A stretch of 64,000 nucleotides of DNA from Phenylobacterium sp. (GTDB taxonomy: Bacteria; Pseudomonadota; Alphaproteobacteria; Caulobacterales; Caulobacteraceae): assembly GCF_030697925.1 (NCBI RefSeq), contig NZ_JAUYOJ010000215.1, positions 1 to 64,000 on the forward strand. Reading direction: 5' to 3'. Under the pieces are notes generated by a model. It had not been told where the DNA came from. It ran no database searches and saw nothing but the letters and a program-made list of their open reading frames with translations. Of the stretch, positions 16,475-25,288 are shown piece by piece. Position 1 is the first letter of the stretch. Each line of letters begins with the position of its first letter. Position numbers and translations under genes: made by a program.

Positions 16475-16594
16475 GAGGACTCCCGGGCGTTCGCGCCGGC
16501 CTTTGTCGCCGAGATTGGGGCCGTTCGTCCATAGCGCCGCGAAATGGAGCCGAGGACGTCTCGCAACCGTGACAAGAGCGGGCTAAACTGCCCC

Positions 16595-18046
16595 ATGTCC
16601 ATCGAGAAAGAAGCAGCCGCCATCGTCGAGCGGCTGGACGCCGAATACCGCGCCACCGTCGAGGCCCTTCGGGCCGCCCTGAAGATCTTCCTGGCCGGCG
16701 GACCGCCGCCGGACCCCAGCGCCCGCGCCAGCGGGGCCTTCGCCTATCCCGAGCTACGCCTGACCTGGCCCCCCGGCGAGGTCCATCCGCGCCTGGGCCG
16801 CGCCTATGCCCGGCTGTCCCAGCCCGGCGACTATGCGGTGACGGTCACCCGGCCCGACCTCTATCGCGACTACCTGATCGAGCAGATCAGCCTGCTGATG
16901 ACCGACTTCAACGTCACCCTCGAGGTCGGCCGCTCCAAGCAGGAGATGCCCTTCCCCTACGTGCTGGACGGCGCGGTCGACATCGCCATGGCCGACATCG
17001 GCTCGGCCGACATCGCCCGGCACTTCCCGACCACGGAGCTGGCCCACATCGGCGACGAGATCGCCGACGGCATGTGGAACGCCAGCCTGGAGCCGGCCCG
17101 GCCGCTGGCCCTGTTCGACGGCCTGCGCACCGATTTCTCCCTGGCCCGCCTGACCCACTACATGGGCACCCCGGCCGAGCACGTGCAGCAGTACGTGCTG
17201 TTCACCAACTACCACCGCTATGTGGACGAGTTCGTCCGCTGGGGCTGCTCGCAGCTGAAGGCCGCCGGCCCCTACACCGCGCTCTCGGCCTCGGGCCAGG
17301 TGATGGTCACCGCCGAGACCGAGAACCCCGAACAGGTCATCGCCGACGGCCCCTGGCGGCGCCACCAGATGCCGGCCTACCACCTGATGGCCGAGGGCCG
17401 GACGGGGGTCACCCTGGTCAATATCGGGGTCGGCCCCTCCAACGCCAAGACGGTCACCGACCACCTGGCGGTCATGCGGCCCCAGGCCTGGCTGATGATC
17501 GGCCACTGCGGCGGGCTGCGCGGCTCCCAGACCATCGGCGACTATGTCCTGGCCCACGCCTATCTGCGCGACGACCACGTGCTGGACGACGTCCTGCCGC
17601 CCGAGATTCCCATCCCGCCCATCGCCGAGGTGCAGGTGGCGCTGGGCCGCGCGGCCGAGGCGGTGACCGGCGAATCCGGCGAGATGCTGAAGCGCCGGCT
17701 GCGCACCGGCACGGTGGTGACCACCGACGACCGCAACTGGGAGCTCCGCTTCTCGTCCAGCTCCCTGCGCTTCAACCAGTCGCGCGCCGTGGCCATCGAC
17801 ATGGAGAGCGCCACCATCGCCGCCCAGGGCTACCGCTTCCGGGTGCCCTACGGGACCCTGCTCTGCGTCTCGGACAAGCCGCTGCACGGGGAGATCAAGC
17901 TGCCCGGCCAGGCCAACGCCTTCTATGAGCGCGCCATCGGCCAGCACCTGCAGATCGGCATCGCCACCATGGACCTGCTGCGCAAGGAAGGCCCCAGGCT
18001 GCACTCCCGCAAGCTGCGCAGCTTCGACGAGCCGCCGTTCCGGTGA
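16595..18046 (+). CDS. amn: AMP nucleosidase
   Basis: This enzyme hydrolyses AMP to adenine and ribose 5-phosphate in purine salvage. The chosen ATG gives 483 residues, the usual length, beginning MSIEKEAAAIVERLD; an upstream in-frame ATG at 16544 would add 17 uncharacteristic residues. The N-terminal AMP-nucleosidase domain (residues 1-180) is followed by the nucleoside-phosphorylase fold with INIGVGPSNAKTVTDHLAV, LMIGHCGGLRGSQTIGDYVL, and the substrate-binding DMESATIAAQGY and CVSDKPLHGEIK segments. No partner gene in the neighbourhood is needed for function. Confidence 0.95.
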   Translation: MSIEKEAAAIVERLDAEYRATVEALRAALKIFLAGGPPPDPSARASGAFAYPELRLTWPPGEVHPRLGRAYARLSQPGDYAVTVTRPDLYRDYLIEQISLLMTDFNVTLEVGRSKQEMPFPYVLDGAVDIAMADIGSADIARHFPTTELAHIGDEIADGMWNASLEPARPLALFDGLRTDFSLARLTHYMGTPAEHVQQYVLFTNYHRYVDEFVRWGCSQLKAAGPYTALSASGQVMVTAETENPEQVIADGPWRRHQMPAYHLMAEGRTGVTLVNIGVGPSNAKTVTDHLAVMRPQAWLMIGHCGGLRGSQTIGDYVLAHAYLRDDHVLDDVLPPEIPIPPIAEVQVALGRAAEAVTGESGEMLKRRLRTGTVVTTDDRNWELRFSSSSLRFNQSRAVAIDMESATIAAQGYRFRVPYGTLLCVSDKPLHGEIKLPGQANAFYERAIGQHLQIGIATMDLLRKEGPRLHSRKLRSFDEPPFR

Positions 18047-18127
18047 TCGGCCGAGGTCGTCACGAGCTGGAGCAATCGGGTCAACCTACCCCAACCGCGG
18101 GCAATTGGCCGACCAACCGGAGCAGGC

Positions 18128-18670
18128 ATGGGCGTCAGGAACTACTTGATCGAAGGCGTTTCCGGCGCCGGGAAGACGGCGGTCGCCACGGAATTGCAGC
18201 GGCGCGGCTACCAAGCCATCCATGGTGACCGGGAACTGGCGTATCGAGGCGACCCGGAAACGGGTCTACCGATAGCTCGGCCAACGGATAGGCCCACGGC
18301 CGTCTGGATGTCCGAGCACCAAGTCTGGGATGTGGAGAAGGTCAAAGCCTACATCGCCATCAAGTATGAGCCGGTCACCTTCTTCTGCGGCGGCTCCAGG
18401 AATTATTCGAAGTTCGTCGACCTGCTGGACGGAGTGTTTGTCCTGGAAGTCGACTTCGAGACCATGAGCCGGCGGATCGATGAGCGCGTGGCGCTGGACC
18501 CCACGGACTTCGGCGGAAAACCAGAGGAACGGGAACTCATCGCGCGACTGTTCGCGACGAAAGAAGACATTCCAAAGAACGCGATTGGCATTAACGCCAC
18601 GGCCCCGATCGCCCGCGTCGTCGACGATATTCTCTCGAAATGTGGAGCCGCCGACAAGGGGGGCGGATAG
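18128..18670 (+). CDS. P-loop NTPase, small-molecule kinase-like (AAA_18-type)
   Basis: The 180-residue protein opens with NYLIEGVSGAGKTAVATEL, a Walker A motif (G-x-x-G-x-G-K-T), followed by RGYQAIHGDRELAY in the position where small kinases bind their substrate. Mid-protein, VTFFCGGSRN is a Walker-B-like strand, and the lid/Arg segment MSRRIDERVA lies near residue 115. This resembles the shikimate/gluconate/adenylate-kinase-like AAA_18 proteins often annotated as nucleoside kinases; the substrate is unknown. GGAG lies six bases before the ATG. It lies between amn and an MFS gene without overlap. Confidence 0.8.
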   Translation: MGVRNYLIEGVSGAGKTAVATELQRRGYQAIHGDRELAYRGDPETGLPIARPTDRPTAVWMSEHQVWDVEKVKAYIAIKYEPVTFFCGGSRNYSKFVDLLDGVFVLEVDFETMSRRIDERVALDPTDFGGKPEERELIARLFATKEDIPKNAIGINATAPIARVVDDILSKCGAADKGGG

Positions 18671-18789
18671 CAACGCCGCGCTGACGTGATCGCGCGCCTC
18701 GGCGGCGCGCCGCCACTTGTGCGTGTCGCAGCAGCGCCATAAATCCGGAGCGAGGGCGTGGCCGCGCCGCACGTCGGGCCGTAGGCGAG

Positions 18790-20121
18790 ATGACCCCATT
18801 CCATCATCTGCTCGGCAACAACCTCGTCGCCAGCATCACGAACTTCACCGTCTGGTTCGCCATCACCTTCTGGGTCTATCTGGAGACGAAGTCGGTATTC
18901 GCCACCGGCATGATCTCCGGCATCTACCTGGTGCTCACCGCGGCTCTCGGCTTCTGGTTCGGCAGCCTGGTGGACCATCACCGCAAGAAGCTGGTGATGC
19001 TGGGCTCCAGCGTCGCATCCTTCGTGCTCTATGCGATCTCGCTGGCGATCCACGAGCTCGCGCCGGAGGGCAGCCTCGCCGACGTGGCGGGCGCGCCGCT
19101 CTGGCTCTTCATCGTCGTGGTCATGTTCGGGGTGATCGCCGGCAACCTCCGCAGCATCGCCCTGCCCACCCTGGTCACCCTGCTGATCCCGGAGGATCGT
19201 CGCGACAAGGCCAATGGGCTGGTGGGCATGACCACCGGCGTCGGCTTCCTGACCACCTCGGTGATCAGCGGCTTCCTCGTCGCCTGGGGCGGCATGTTCT
19301 ACACCCTGGTCTTCGCCATGGGGCTGACGGCGGCCGCCTTCCTGCACCTGCTGTTCGTGCCGTTGCGCGAGCCGCGCGACGCCTCGGCGGCGGCGGGCGA
19401 CGGCCAGACGGGGCCCAGGCGTGTCGACATCGCCGGCACCATGCGGGTCATCGGGGTCGTGCCCGGCCTGTTCGCGCTGATCCTGTTCGCGACCTTCAAC
19501 AACTTCCTCGGCGGCGTCTTCATGGCCCTGATGGACGCCTATGGCCTGTCGCTGGTGAAGGTCCAGACATGGGGCCTGCTCTGGGGGGTGATCTCCAGCG
19601 CCTTCATCATCGCCGGCCTGGTCATCGCGCGGTACGGCCTCGGCCCTTCGCCGCTGCGGACCCTGCTGATCGTGAACCTGATCATGTGGGGCGTGTGCTG
19701 CGTCTTCACGATCCAGCCCTCGATCTGGCTGCTGACAGCGGGCTGCTTCGTCTGGATGTTCCTCGGCCCCTTCGCCGAGGCGGCCGAGCATACGACCTTG
19801 CAGCGGGTGGTGCCGTTCGAGCGCCAGGGCCGGGTCTTCGGCTTCGCCCAGTCGGTGGAGCAGGCCGCCTCGCCGCTGACCGCCTTCCTGATCGGCCCCT
19901 TCACCCAGTTCCTCGTCATCCCCTTCATGACCACAGGCGCGGGGGCGGACGCCATCGGCGACTGGTTCGGCCGAGGCCCCGACCGGGGGATCGCCCTGGT
20001 CTTCACAGTGGCCGGGGTGATCGGGGTGATCGTCACCATCCTGGCGTTCAATTCGGGCGCCTATCGCAGGCTCGCCTCGGCCTATGCATCCAGCCCGGAC
20101 CCGCAACCCAGCGGGGCGTGA
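18790..20121 (+). CDS. MFS transporter
   Basis: The 443-residue, roughly 12-helix major facilitator contains the loop 2-3 signature GSLVDHHRKKLVMLGSS (G-x-x-x-D-x-x-x-R-K/R). The first helix runs NNLVASITNFTVWFAITFWVYL. It resembles the small-molecule/drug efflux branch, with a long central loop containing basic and glycine residues near position 200. No substrate can be named. It sits just left of the mobile-element remnant and ends in a relic of a common intergenic repeat (CTCCTCCCCTTGCGGGAGAG near 20146). Confidence 0.9.
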   Translation: MTPFHHLLGNNLVASITNFTVWFAITFWVYLETKSVFATGMISGIYLVLTAALGFWFGSLVDHHRKKLVMLGSSVASFVLYAISLAIHELAPEGSLADVAGAPLWLFIVVVMFGVIAGNLRSIALPTLVTLLIPEDRRDKANGLVGMTTGVGFLTTSVISGFLVAWGGMFYTLVFAMGLTAAAFLHLLFVPLREPRDASAAAGDGQTGPRRVDIAGTMRVIGVVPGLFALILFATFNNFLGGVFMALMDAYGLSLVKVQTWGLLWGVISSAFIIAGLVIARYGLGPSPLRTLLIVNLIMWGVCCVFTIQPSIWLLTAGCFVWMFLGPFAEAAEHTTLQRVVPFERQGRVFGFAQSVEQAASPLTAFLIGPFTQFLVIPFMTTGAGADAIGDWFGRGPDRGIALVFTVAGVIGVIVTILAFNSGAYRRLASAYASSPDPQPSGA

Positions 20122-20257
20122 GGCCCTGCCGGCGCCGAGCATGAGTTCCTCCTCCCCTTGCGGGAGAGCAGGTAAGCTTACGTGTTTGATTTTGCTCACC
20201 TTTAATCCACCATTGGGCCATGCACCGGTCCTACCCAGCTACGCAAAATCAAGGACT

Positions 20258-20297
20258 TAGGCGGGCACACGACACAGAACCTGCACAGGTGTCCCGC
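20258..20297 (+). promoter_or_regulatory. Inverted repeat overlapping the integrase leader
   Basis: GGCGGGCACAC near 20259 and GTGTCCCGCC ending at 20298 form an imperfect 10-base inverted repeat immediately before the integrase ATG. It could be an operator or a translation-controlling hairpin. Confidence 0.4.
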
Positions 20298-20298
20298 C

Positions 20299-21711
20299 AT
20301 GACGTTCCTTCTCGACGCCCAGGAGTTGAAGACTGGGCTGATCATCTTTCGCCGCGGCGACGTCAAGCACCGCAACTGGTATTGCCGCATCAAGCTGCCC
20401 CAGGCGGACCGCTACAAGACGATCTGCCTCAAGACCTCCGACGTCGATTCCGCCAAAGAGCGGGCGTTCGACGAGGACGCCGACCTCCGCTTCCGCATCA
20501 AGCATGACGTGCCGATCTTCAACCGGCCGTTCAGCGGGGTCGCCAAGGATTTCCTCGCCCAGCAGAAGGAGCGCGCCGAGGTCGGCGAGATCACCCAGCA
20601 CCGCTGGGAGACGATCGACTCCGTCATCCATAGCCAACTCAACCGCTACGTCGGCTCCATCCAGATCAACCAGCTCGGCCAGGACCGCTGGACCGGCTAT
20701 CCGATCTGGCGGCGCAAGGACGCCATGGCGCGGAAGAAGGACGAGAACGAGCGCAAGGCGCGCCAGGAAGACGCCGAGGACAGGCAGGACAAGAAGGAAT
20801 TGGCCAAGATCCGCGCGGAGGTCCCGAAGGACCGCAAGGGCCGCGTCCGCCTGCCGACCGGCGAGGTCAGCGACGCCAGCATCCGCAGCGAGATGTCGAT
20901 CTTCCGCTCGGTGATGGTCTATGCGGCGGCCAGGAAGTTCATCAACGAGAGCCAGGTTTTCAAGGGCAGGCTGCTGCTGGCCAAGGTCCGGCGCGAGGAA
21001 TTCACGCCGGAGGAGTACCGCCACCTCCACACCTACGCCCGCAAGTGGGTGAAGCAGGCGCCGACCGATCGGTCCAAGTGATATCGGACGGTCGCCTACA
21101 ATTTCGTGCTGATCATGTGCAACACCGGCATGCGCCCGCCGGAGGCCAAGAACCTGCGCTGGCGCGATGTCGCCATACGCAAGGATGACCAGGGCCGCAC
21201 GCTGGTGGTCCTTCACGTGCGCGGTAAGGGCAAGTTCCGCGACCTCGTCGCCGCCGGCAACGTCGCCGATTACCTGGAGCGGGTCCGCGCCGAAAGCAGG
21301 GCGACGAAGCTCGACGACTTCGTATTCACGACCGAAAAGGGCCAGCCGGCCAGCACGCTCTACGAGAGCCTGATCGAGACCCTGCTGGAGAAATCCGAGC
21401 TGCGCGTCAGTTCATCGGGCAAGCTGCGGTCCACGTATTGCTTCCGTCACACCTACGCGACGTTCCGCCTGACCGAGGGCGTCGACGTCTATTTCCTGGC
21501 CAAGCAGATGGGCACCTCGGTGAAGATGATCGAGGACCACTACGGGCACATCACGCCGGTGAAGAATGCCGAGCGCATTCTGCAGGGATTGCCCGGTTGG
21601 GAGCCCATCGCCGCCTTGCCTCCGGCCGAGGCCAAGAGCGACTCCGTGAACGGAGACGCGGCCGAGGCCAAAGCGCCGGCCGCCAGGCCGAGAGCCAAGA
21701 AGGCCGCTTGA
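20299..21711 (+). pseudogene. Tyrosine recombinase/integrase interrupted by an in-frame TGA
   Basis: The reading frame of 471 codons is intact except for a TGA at 21079-21081, following ...PTDRSK and preceding YRTVAYNFVLIMCNTG. The upstream half holds the Arm/core-binding regions, with a charged insertion near residues 140-185 (RKKDENERKARQEDAEDRQD). The downstream half holds the catalytic domain: Arg in NTGMRPPEAKNLRW, Lys in RGKGKFRDL, the box II FRHTYATF and the nucleophile Tyr in EDHYGHI. A single G-to-A change from TGG would explain the stop. The downstream half could begin at GTG 21106 but would lack DNA-core binding, so integration function is probably lost. Confidence 0.88.
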
Positions 21712-21846
21712 GATGAGCCGGAGCGCCGGGTCGACGCATCGAGTTCGATGCGCCGGCGCGACGGCTCACCTCGCACCCGTGCGCCCGAGGGCGCTCTTGA
21801 GGATGCGAGACCATTCCCCTTGCTTTTTGGTGTCAAATTTGCCATC

Positions 21847-22200
21847 ATGACCACTGCCAGAGATACTCGCGCGATCAGCTGGATCAAGGGCGCGCAGAAG
21901 GACTTCGCGGACTTCCCCGAGGACGCCCGCCTGACGTTCGCCCGCGCACTCACGGTCGTCGCCGAAGGTCGAACGCCGGACATCGCCAAGCCCCTGACCG
22001 GGCTTGGATCCGGGGTGATGGAGCTGGCGCTGAAGCACCGCGGCGACGCCTTCCGGGTCGTCTATGCGCTTCAGATCGGCGAAGCGATCTGGGTGGTGCA
22101 TGCCTTCCAGAAGAAGGCGACGCGCGGAATTGCGACGCCCAAGCACGAGATCGACCTCGTGCGTGAGCGGCTGAAGCGACTAAAGGAGGCGTTGAAGTGA
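21847..22200 (+). CDS. HigB/RelE-type toxin (phage Gp49-like)
   Basis: The 117-residue product (MTTARDTRAISWIKGAQKDF...) is a type II toxin of the RelE/HigB superfamily in its phage-Gp49-like branch. It has a basic N-terminal helix pair (AQKDFADFPEDARLTFARAL), the GVMELALKHRGDAFRVVYAL sheet, VVHAFQKKATRG and a C-terminal amphipathic helix ERLKRLKEALK. These proteins are ribosome-dependent mRNA interferases. Its stop overlaps the GTG of the next gene (GTGA), the usual translational coupling of toxin-first higBA loci. Confidence 0.88.
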   Translation: MTTARDTRAISWIKGAQKDFADFPEDARLTFARALTVVAEGRTPDIAKPLTGLGSGVMELALKHRGDAFRVVYALQIGEAIWVVHAFQKKATRGIATPKHEIDLVRERLKRLKEALK

Positions 22201-22529
22201 GACCCGACGACGACATGGAGCTGGTCCACGGCAGCGGGAACGTCTTTCGCGACCTCGGCCTGCCCAATCCGAACCTCGAACAGCTGCGCGCCATCCTGGC
22301 GGCGAAGATCATCGGTGTGCTCGATGACCGCCATCTCACCATCCGCAAAGCGCAGGAGCTGACGGGAATCGCCGCGGCGGATTTCTCGCGCATCCGGCAG
22401 GTGAAGCTGGAGCGCTTCACCGTCGACCGGCTGATGAACATCCTTGACCGGCTGGGGCAGGACGTGGAGGTTTCCGTCGAGGTTCATGCTCGGAGGGGCG
22501 CGTCACCATCAACGCCGAAGGCGGCCTGA
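22197..22529 (+). CDS. XRE/HigA-type antitoxin
   Basis: The 110-residue protein has a C-proximal helix-turn-helix: ILAAKIIGVLDDRHLTIRKA, then QELTGIAAADFSRIRQVKLE. This is the HTH_37/HigA arrangement found downstream of Gp49-like toxins. It would bind the toxin and autorepress the operon. The start overlaps the toxin stop; an internal Met at residue 7 (MELVHGSGN) is the alternative. The pair is likely a stabiliser of the mobile element and may explain why the remnant persists. Confidence 0.85.
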   Translation: MRPDDDMELVHGSGNVFRDLGLPNPNLEQLRAILAAKIIGVLDDRHLTIRKAQELTGIAAADFSRIRQVKLERFTVDRLMNILDRLGQDVEVSVEVHARRGASPSTPKAA

Positions 22530-22552
22530 CCCTCAAGCCGACGGCCTGCGGC

Positions 22553-23203
22553 TCAACGCTCCCGCCGCCGTTCCCGATTGAGGTCAGCTTCGACGACCGC
22601 GGCGCGGCCCGTCGGCTGCAACGGCTCGAACCTCGCACCCCGCTCCAGCCAACCGGCGACCCGCTCACGCGCTGACGCCATGATCCGCTGTTGCGCGGAT
22701 GGCTCGGCCACCCGCGCCCGAACGACGGCTTCGACCACGCGGAGGTTGGCGCGGGCACCGGGGTCGTCGGCCTCACGGGCTCGACGCCGCGGCTCACCGC
22801 CCGAGCGGTCTCGGCGCTCGATCCGGCGATCCAGTTCCTGGATGTCGCGCTCGGTCGGCCGATAGCCGCGGACCTCGATCCCCGCTGACCGCCCGACAAG
22901 CCAGGCCTCGCGGCGGAAACTGGTCTCGCCGCGCGCCACGACGATCGACCAGCCGCGGTGCTGGGCTATGGCGGTCATGTCGCGGATGGTGTTCGGATCG
23001 GAGCGGGCCGCGACGAGCTGGCGGCCGCGGTCGCGGAACGCCGGCGCGGCGACCTTCGCGTCGACATAGAAGCCCAGGCCTGCCCCGCCCCGGCCATCGA
23101 CATAGTAACGTCGGCGCAGGGCGTCGGGCACGTCGCCTTCAGCGACCGAGCGGTTGCGCACACCTGGGCTCAGCGCGTTGGGAACGGCGGGATCATCGGC
23201 CAT
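22553..23203 (-). CDS. LPD7-domain conjugation-associated protein
   Basis: The 216-residue protein starts MADDPAVPNALSPG and contains the LPD7 pattern: RYYVDGRGGAGLGFYVD, AFRDRGRQLVAARSDPNTIR, MTAIAQHRGWSIVVARG and REAWLVGRSAGIEVRGY. LPD7 is a domain found in relaxases and polyvalent proteins of conjugative elements. The rest is charged and helical (ERRDRSGGEPRRRAREADD). No relaxase tyrosines are visible, so it is an accessory DNA-processing protein or a piece of a larger relaxase gene. It starts inside the 3' end of the chimeric gene, suggesting an operon with it. Confidence 0.8.
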   Translation of the reverse strand: MADDPAVPNALSPGVRNRSVAEGDVPDALRRRYYVDGRGGAGLGFYVDAKVAAPAFRDRGRQLVAARSDPNTIRDMTAIAQHRGWSIVVARGETSFRREAWLVGRSAGIEVRGYRPTERDIQELDRRIERRDRSGGEPRRRAREADDPGARANLRVVEAVVRARVAEPSAQQRIMASARERVAGWLERGARFEPLQPTGRAAVVEADLNRERRRER

Positions 23204-23696
23204 GGTCGATCTCCGAGATGGCAGGTTGGACGGATGCGTCGATGAAGCGCTCGACCCAGGCCTCCACCTCGTCATCGCTGGCGCCTTGCGGCGGCAACGG
23301 CTCCAGGCCGGCCGCCTCCAAGGCCGGCAGGACGAGGCTCAGGGTCAGGTCGTCGGTGTCTCCGGGAGCGGCGCGTTCGGGCGCTCGCGGCGTGGCTACG
23401 GAGGCCGAGGACGAAGGTGCGAAGTTCCCGGCCAGCGCGATCCCCGGATGGGCGGCGACGCCTGGCGGCGGCAGGACGCGTTTTGCGAAAGCCCGCTCGC
23501 GCCAATAGACGATCTTGCTGCCGAGCACGGGCGGCATGCCGGAGCGCAACACGATCAATCGTTCGGCCGGCATTTGAATGAAGGTGCCGATGTTGCCGCC
23601 GACTGCCTGAGCGTAGGCAGGCTCGGCGGTCGCCAGGGCGAACAGGCCGATGAGCACAACATGCGTGGCAAAGCGGCGAGCGGATCGCGGGGTCAC
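23193..23696 (-). CDS. VirB2-VirD4 deletion chimera (conjugal transfer remnant)
   Basis: Residues 1-38 of this 167-residue product look like the signal region of a VirB2/TrbC pilin (VVLIGLFALATAEPAYAQAV). From about residue 40 it switches to the C-terminal part of a VirD4/TraG coupling protein: QMPAERLIVLRSGMPPVLG, then SKIVYWRERAFAKRVLPPPG, matching the conserved 'mQLP.d.eivLvsG.pPi.a.KlrYy.d..F..RvlpPP' region. A deletion with endpoints in virB2 and virD4 would produce exactly this junction. Its GTG start overlaps the TAG stop of the VirB1 gene by one base, as expected for a virB1-virB2 operon. It is unlikely to function as either parent. Confidence 0.75.
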   Translation of the reverse strand: MTPRSARRFATHVVLIGLFALATAEPAYAQAVGGNIGTFIQMPAERLIVLRSGMPPVLGSKIVYWRERAFAKRVLPPPGVAAHPGIALAGNFAPSSSASVATPRAPERAAPGDTDDLTLSLVLPALEAAGLEPLPPQGASDDEVEAWVERFIDASVQPAISEIDHGR

Positions 23697-24328
23697 TATT
23701 GGCCCTCATTGGCGGTGAGTGCTGGCGTTGAAATGCGGATGACGAAGCTTGCGGCGCCAGCCGTCTGTCCGAACACGTCCCAGGATGGCCGCGAAGGAAG
23801 CGGCTCAGCGGCCAATGCCTCACCCGGCGGCGGCCCGGGCGCCACTTGGATCGCCGGCACGATCCGCGCTGCGGCCGCTCTCACCTTGGCGACATAGCCG
23901 TTGTTGAAGCCACGGGTCGGATCGCCAGTGTTGTATCGCGAGAGCGCCATCCGAAGGGCCAGCTGCTCGCCCACCGTATCCGCGCCACTCTGACTATAGC
24001 CCGCCTGCAGCACGCGGCCGGCCGCGGCCAGGTTGCGGCAAGGGTCGAAGGCCGCCTCGACCGACAATCCTAACCAGCCAAGACTCTTGCTGTTGATCTG
24101 GGCGAGGCCGAGGTCGACGCTGCGACCGGCTGCAATGAGAGCCGACGCCTTCGCTGCGGCGTCGGCCTGCCTCCGCGCGCTCACCAAGATGCGTGGCGAG
24201 CCGTTCACCCCGATCGCCAGCGGATTGAAGCCGCTTTCGACCTGCACAACAGAAAGCAGGCTCTCAGGCGACACGGCTGGCGCACATCGTGCGGCGAGTG
24301 CCGATACTTCAGGCAGCGTCAGGAACAT
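23696..24328 (-). CDS. VirB1-type lytic transglycosylase
   Basis: The 210-residue SLT-fold protein opens peptidoglycan for assembly of a type IV secretion channel. Visible elements are the catalytic Glu in SVVQVESGFNPLAIG, the VDLGLAQINSKSLGWLG motif (G-L-A-Q-I-N), DPCRNLAAAGRVL and the ALSRYNTGDPTRGFNNGY block. No N-terminal signal peptide is obvious (MFLTLPEVSALAARC), which is common among VirB1 proteins of such elements. The partner channel genes are deleted here, so it is an orphan. Confidence 0.9.
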   Translation of the reverse strand: MFLTLPEVSALAARCAPAVSPESLLSVVQVESGFNPLAIGVNGSPRILVSARRQADAAAKASALIAAGRSVDLGLAQINSKSLGWLGLSVEAAFDPCRNLAAAGRVLQAGYSQSGADTVGEQLALRMALSRYNTGDPTRGFNNGYVAKVRAAAARIVPAIQVAPGPPPGEALAAEPLPSRPSWDVFGQTAGAASFVIRISTPALTANEGQ

Positions 24329-24457
24329 TCTTCGGCTCCCTTTCGCATCGCGGTGCGAACTTTCGGGGCTATCGGCATCGATGACTCCTGTGGCGGAGCC
24401 TGCCGTAGAGAAGCCGCGGGGAGGAGCCGTAAGCCTACCCGTTCACGCCGCGTAGGT

Positions 24458-24748
24458 TTACGGGGCGGACGCCTTCAGCAGGCCGACATCGCGCGCCATC
24501 AATACGGCTTGGAAGCGTGTCTTCACGCCGAGGTGATCGCAAATCTTGAGAAGGTGACCTTCGACAGTGCGGCTGGAGATCCCAAGGATGCCGCCGATAT
24601 CGGCGGCGCTCTTTCCGTGCTGGACCCAGTAGAGGCACTCAAGTTGTCGGTTGGTGACGCCGATTGGCGCAAACGTCCGCTCCTCAGTGACGAGCGGCAA
24701 GTTGACGATAGAACCGGAATTTGGAGGCGGGCGATTGTCTAAGGACAC
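24458..24748 (-). CDS. LuxR-type helix-turn-helix regulator, short
   Basis: The 96-residue protein is essentially a GerE/LuxR DNA-binding domain: GVTNRQLECLYWVQHGKSAADI, then GGILGISSRTVEGHLLKICD and HLGVKTRFQAVLMA. It lacks any receiver or sensory domain. Short LuxR-like proteins of this kind commonly lie beside T4SS operons of sphingomonad/caulobacter ICEs and probably control transfer genes. The start is a GTG; an alternative GTG lies two codons upstream. Confidence 0.85.
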   Translation of the reverse strand: MSLDNRPPPNSGSIVNLPLVTEERTFAPIGVTNRQLECLYWVQHGKSAADIGGILGISSRTVEGHLLKICDHLGVKTRFQAVLMARDVGLLKASAP

Positions 24749-24909
24749 GACACATTCTCACTGATTGCAAAGAAGTCCCCCGACTAGGATTTGTGCGGAT
24801 AGCAGCTGGTGCGACACAGCCGCCGAACCGAATGGGTCGACCGCATTCTCGCTACTCATAATTGTGGCCAATTCGATGCCCGGCGACAACTCGTCAGGAT
24901 TGCCGACCG

Positions 24910-25158
24910 TCAAATTGCGGAGGGATCCTCGACCATGATTATGCCAAGCTTGACGGCCTTCGCGACCGCTTGGATACGATTGTGAACCTGGAGCCGTGAG
25001 CACGCGTCGCCGATATGCTGATTCACCGTGCGTGCCGAGATGCCTAGCGCCGCGCCGATCTGGCGTGACGTCTTCCCGGACGCGGCGAGGTGCAGGCAAG
25101 AGATTTGTCTCGGGCTCAGCGATATGGCGGGACGGCTGTCGGGGGGCAGTCTTGTCAT
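24910..25158 (-). CDS. LuxR-type helix-turn-helix regulator, short
   Basis: The 82-residue single-domain regulator contains LSPRQISCLHLAASGKTSRQ, then IGAALGISARTVNQHIGDAC and RLQVHNRIQAVAKAV, the complete four-helix LuxR DNA-binding module. It is a distant paralogue of the protein encoded at 24458-24748, and the two are separated by a 161-base spacer, so each may have its own promoter. It is the rightmost recognisable gene of the mobile-element remnant. Confidence 0.83.
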   Translation of the reverse strand: MTRLPPDSRPAISLSPRQISCLHLAASGKTSRQIGAALGISARTVNQHIGDACSRLQVHNRIQAVAKAVKLGIIMVEDPSAI

Positions 25159-25235
25159 TCCAGAAGAGCCTTAGCGGTTAGCACCAACCGTTCGCGGAGA
25201 GGCGGGCATGGATGACCGCCCGATCTCCAAGGGCC

Positions 25236-25286
25236 GAGCCAGACGCCGCCGAGCGCTGCGTGTCGACGATGATAGGCGTCTGGCTC
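25236..25286 (-). terminator. Perfect 12-bp inverted repeat downstream of maiA
   Basis: GAGCCAGACGCC (25236-25247) and GGCGTCTGGCTC (25275-25286) are exact complements with a 27-base spacer, two bases beyond the maiA stop. There is no T-tract, so it may be a Rho-assisted terminator or a 3'-end stabilising hairpin. Confidence 0.5.
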
Positions 25287-25288
25287 GC

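Larger units (their letters stand above)
20220..25200. mobile_element. Decayed integrative conjugative element remnant
   Basis: Within about 5 kb lie a broken tyrosine integrase, a toxin-antitoxin pair, an LPD7-domain protein, a VirB2/VirD4 deletion chimera, a VirB1 transglycosylase and two small LuxR-type regulators. The gene types and order (integrase at one end; VirB1 followed by VirB2) fit a T4SS-bearing ICE that has lost virB3-virB11 and most of virD4. The boundaries are approximate: no tRNA or convincing direct repeat was found at either end. Confidence 0.7.

Noticed and set aside
18403..20199. 598-codon minus-strand frame opposite the kinase and MFS genes
   Set aside because: Antisense shadow rich in His, Asp and Gln without any motif; the plus-strand MFS has clear transmembrane pattern.
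21106..21711. Separate gene for the integrase C-terminal half starting at GTG 21106
   Set aside because: Same frame as the upstream half, only a single TGA between them, and no ribosome site before the GTG; treated as one interrupted gene.
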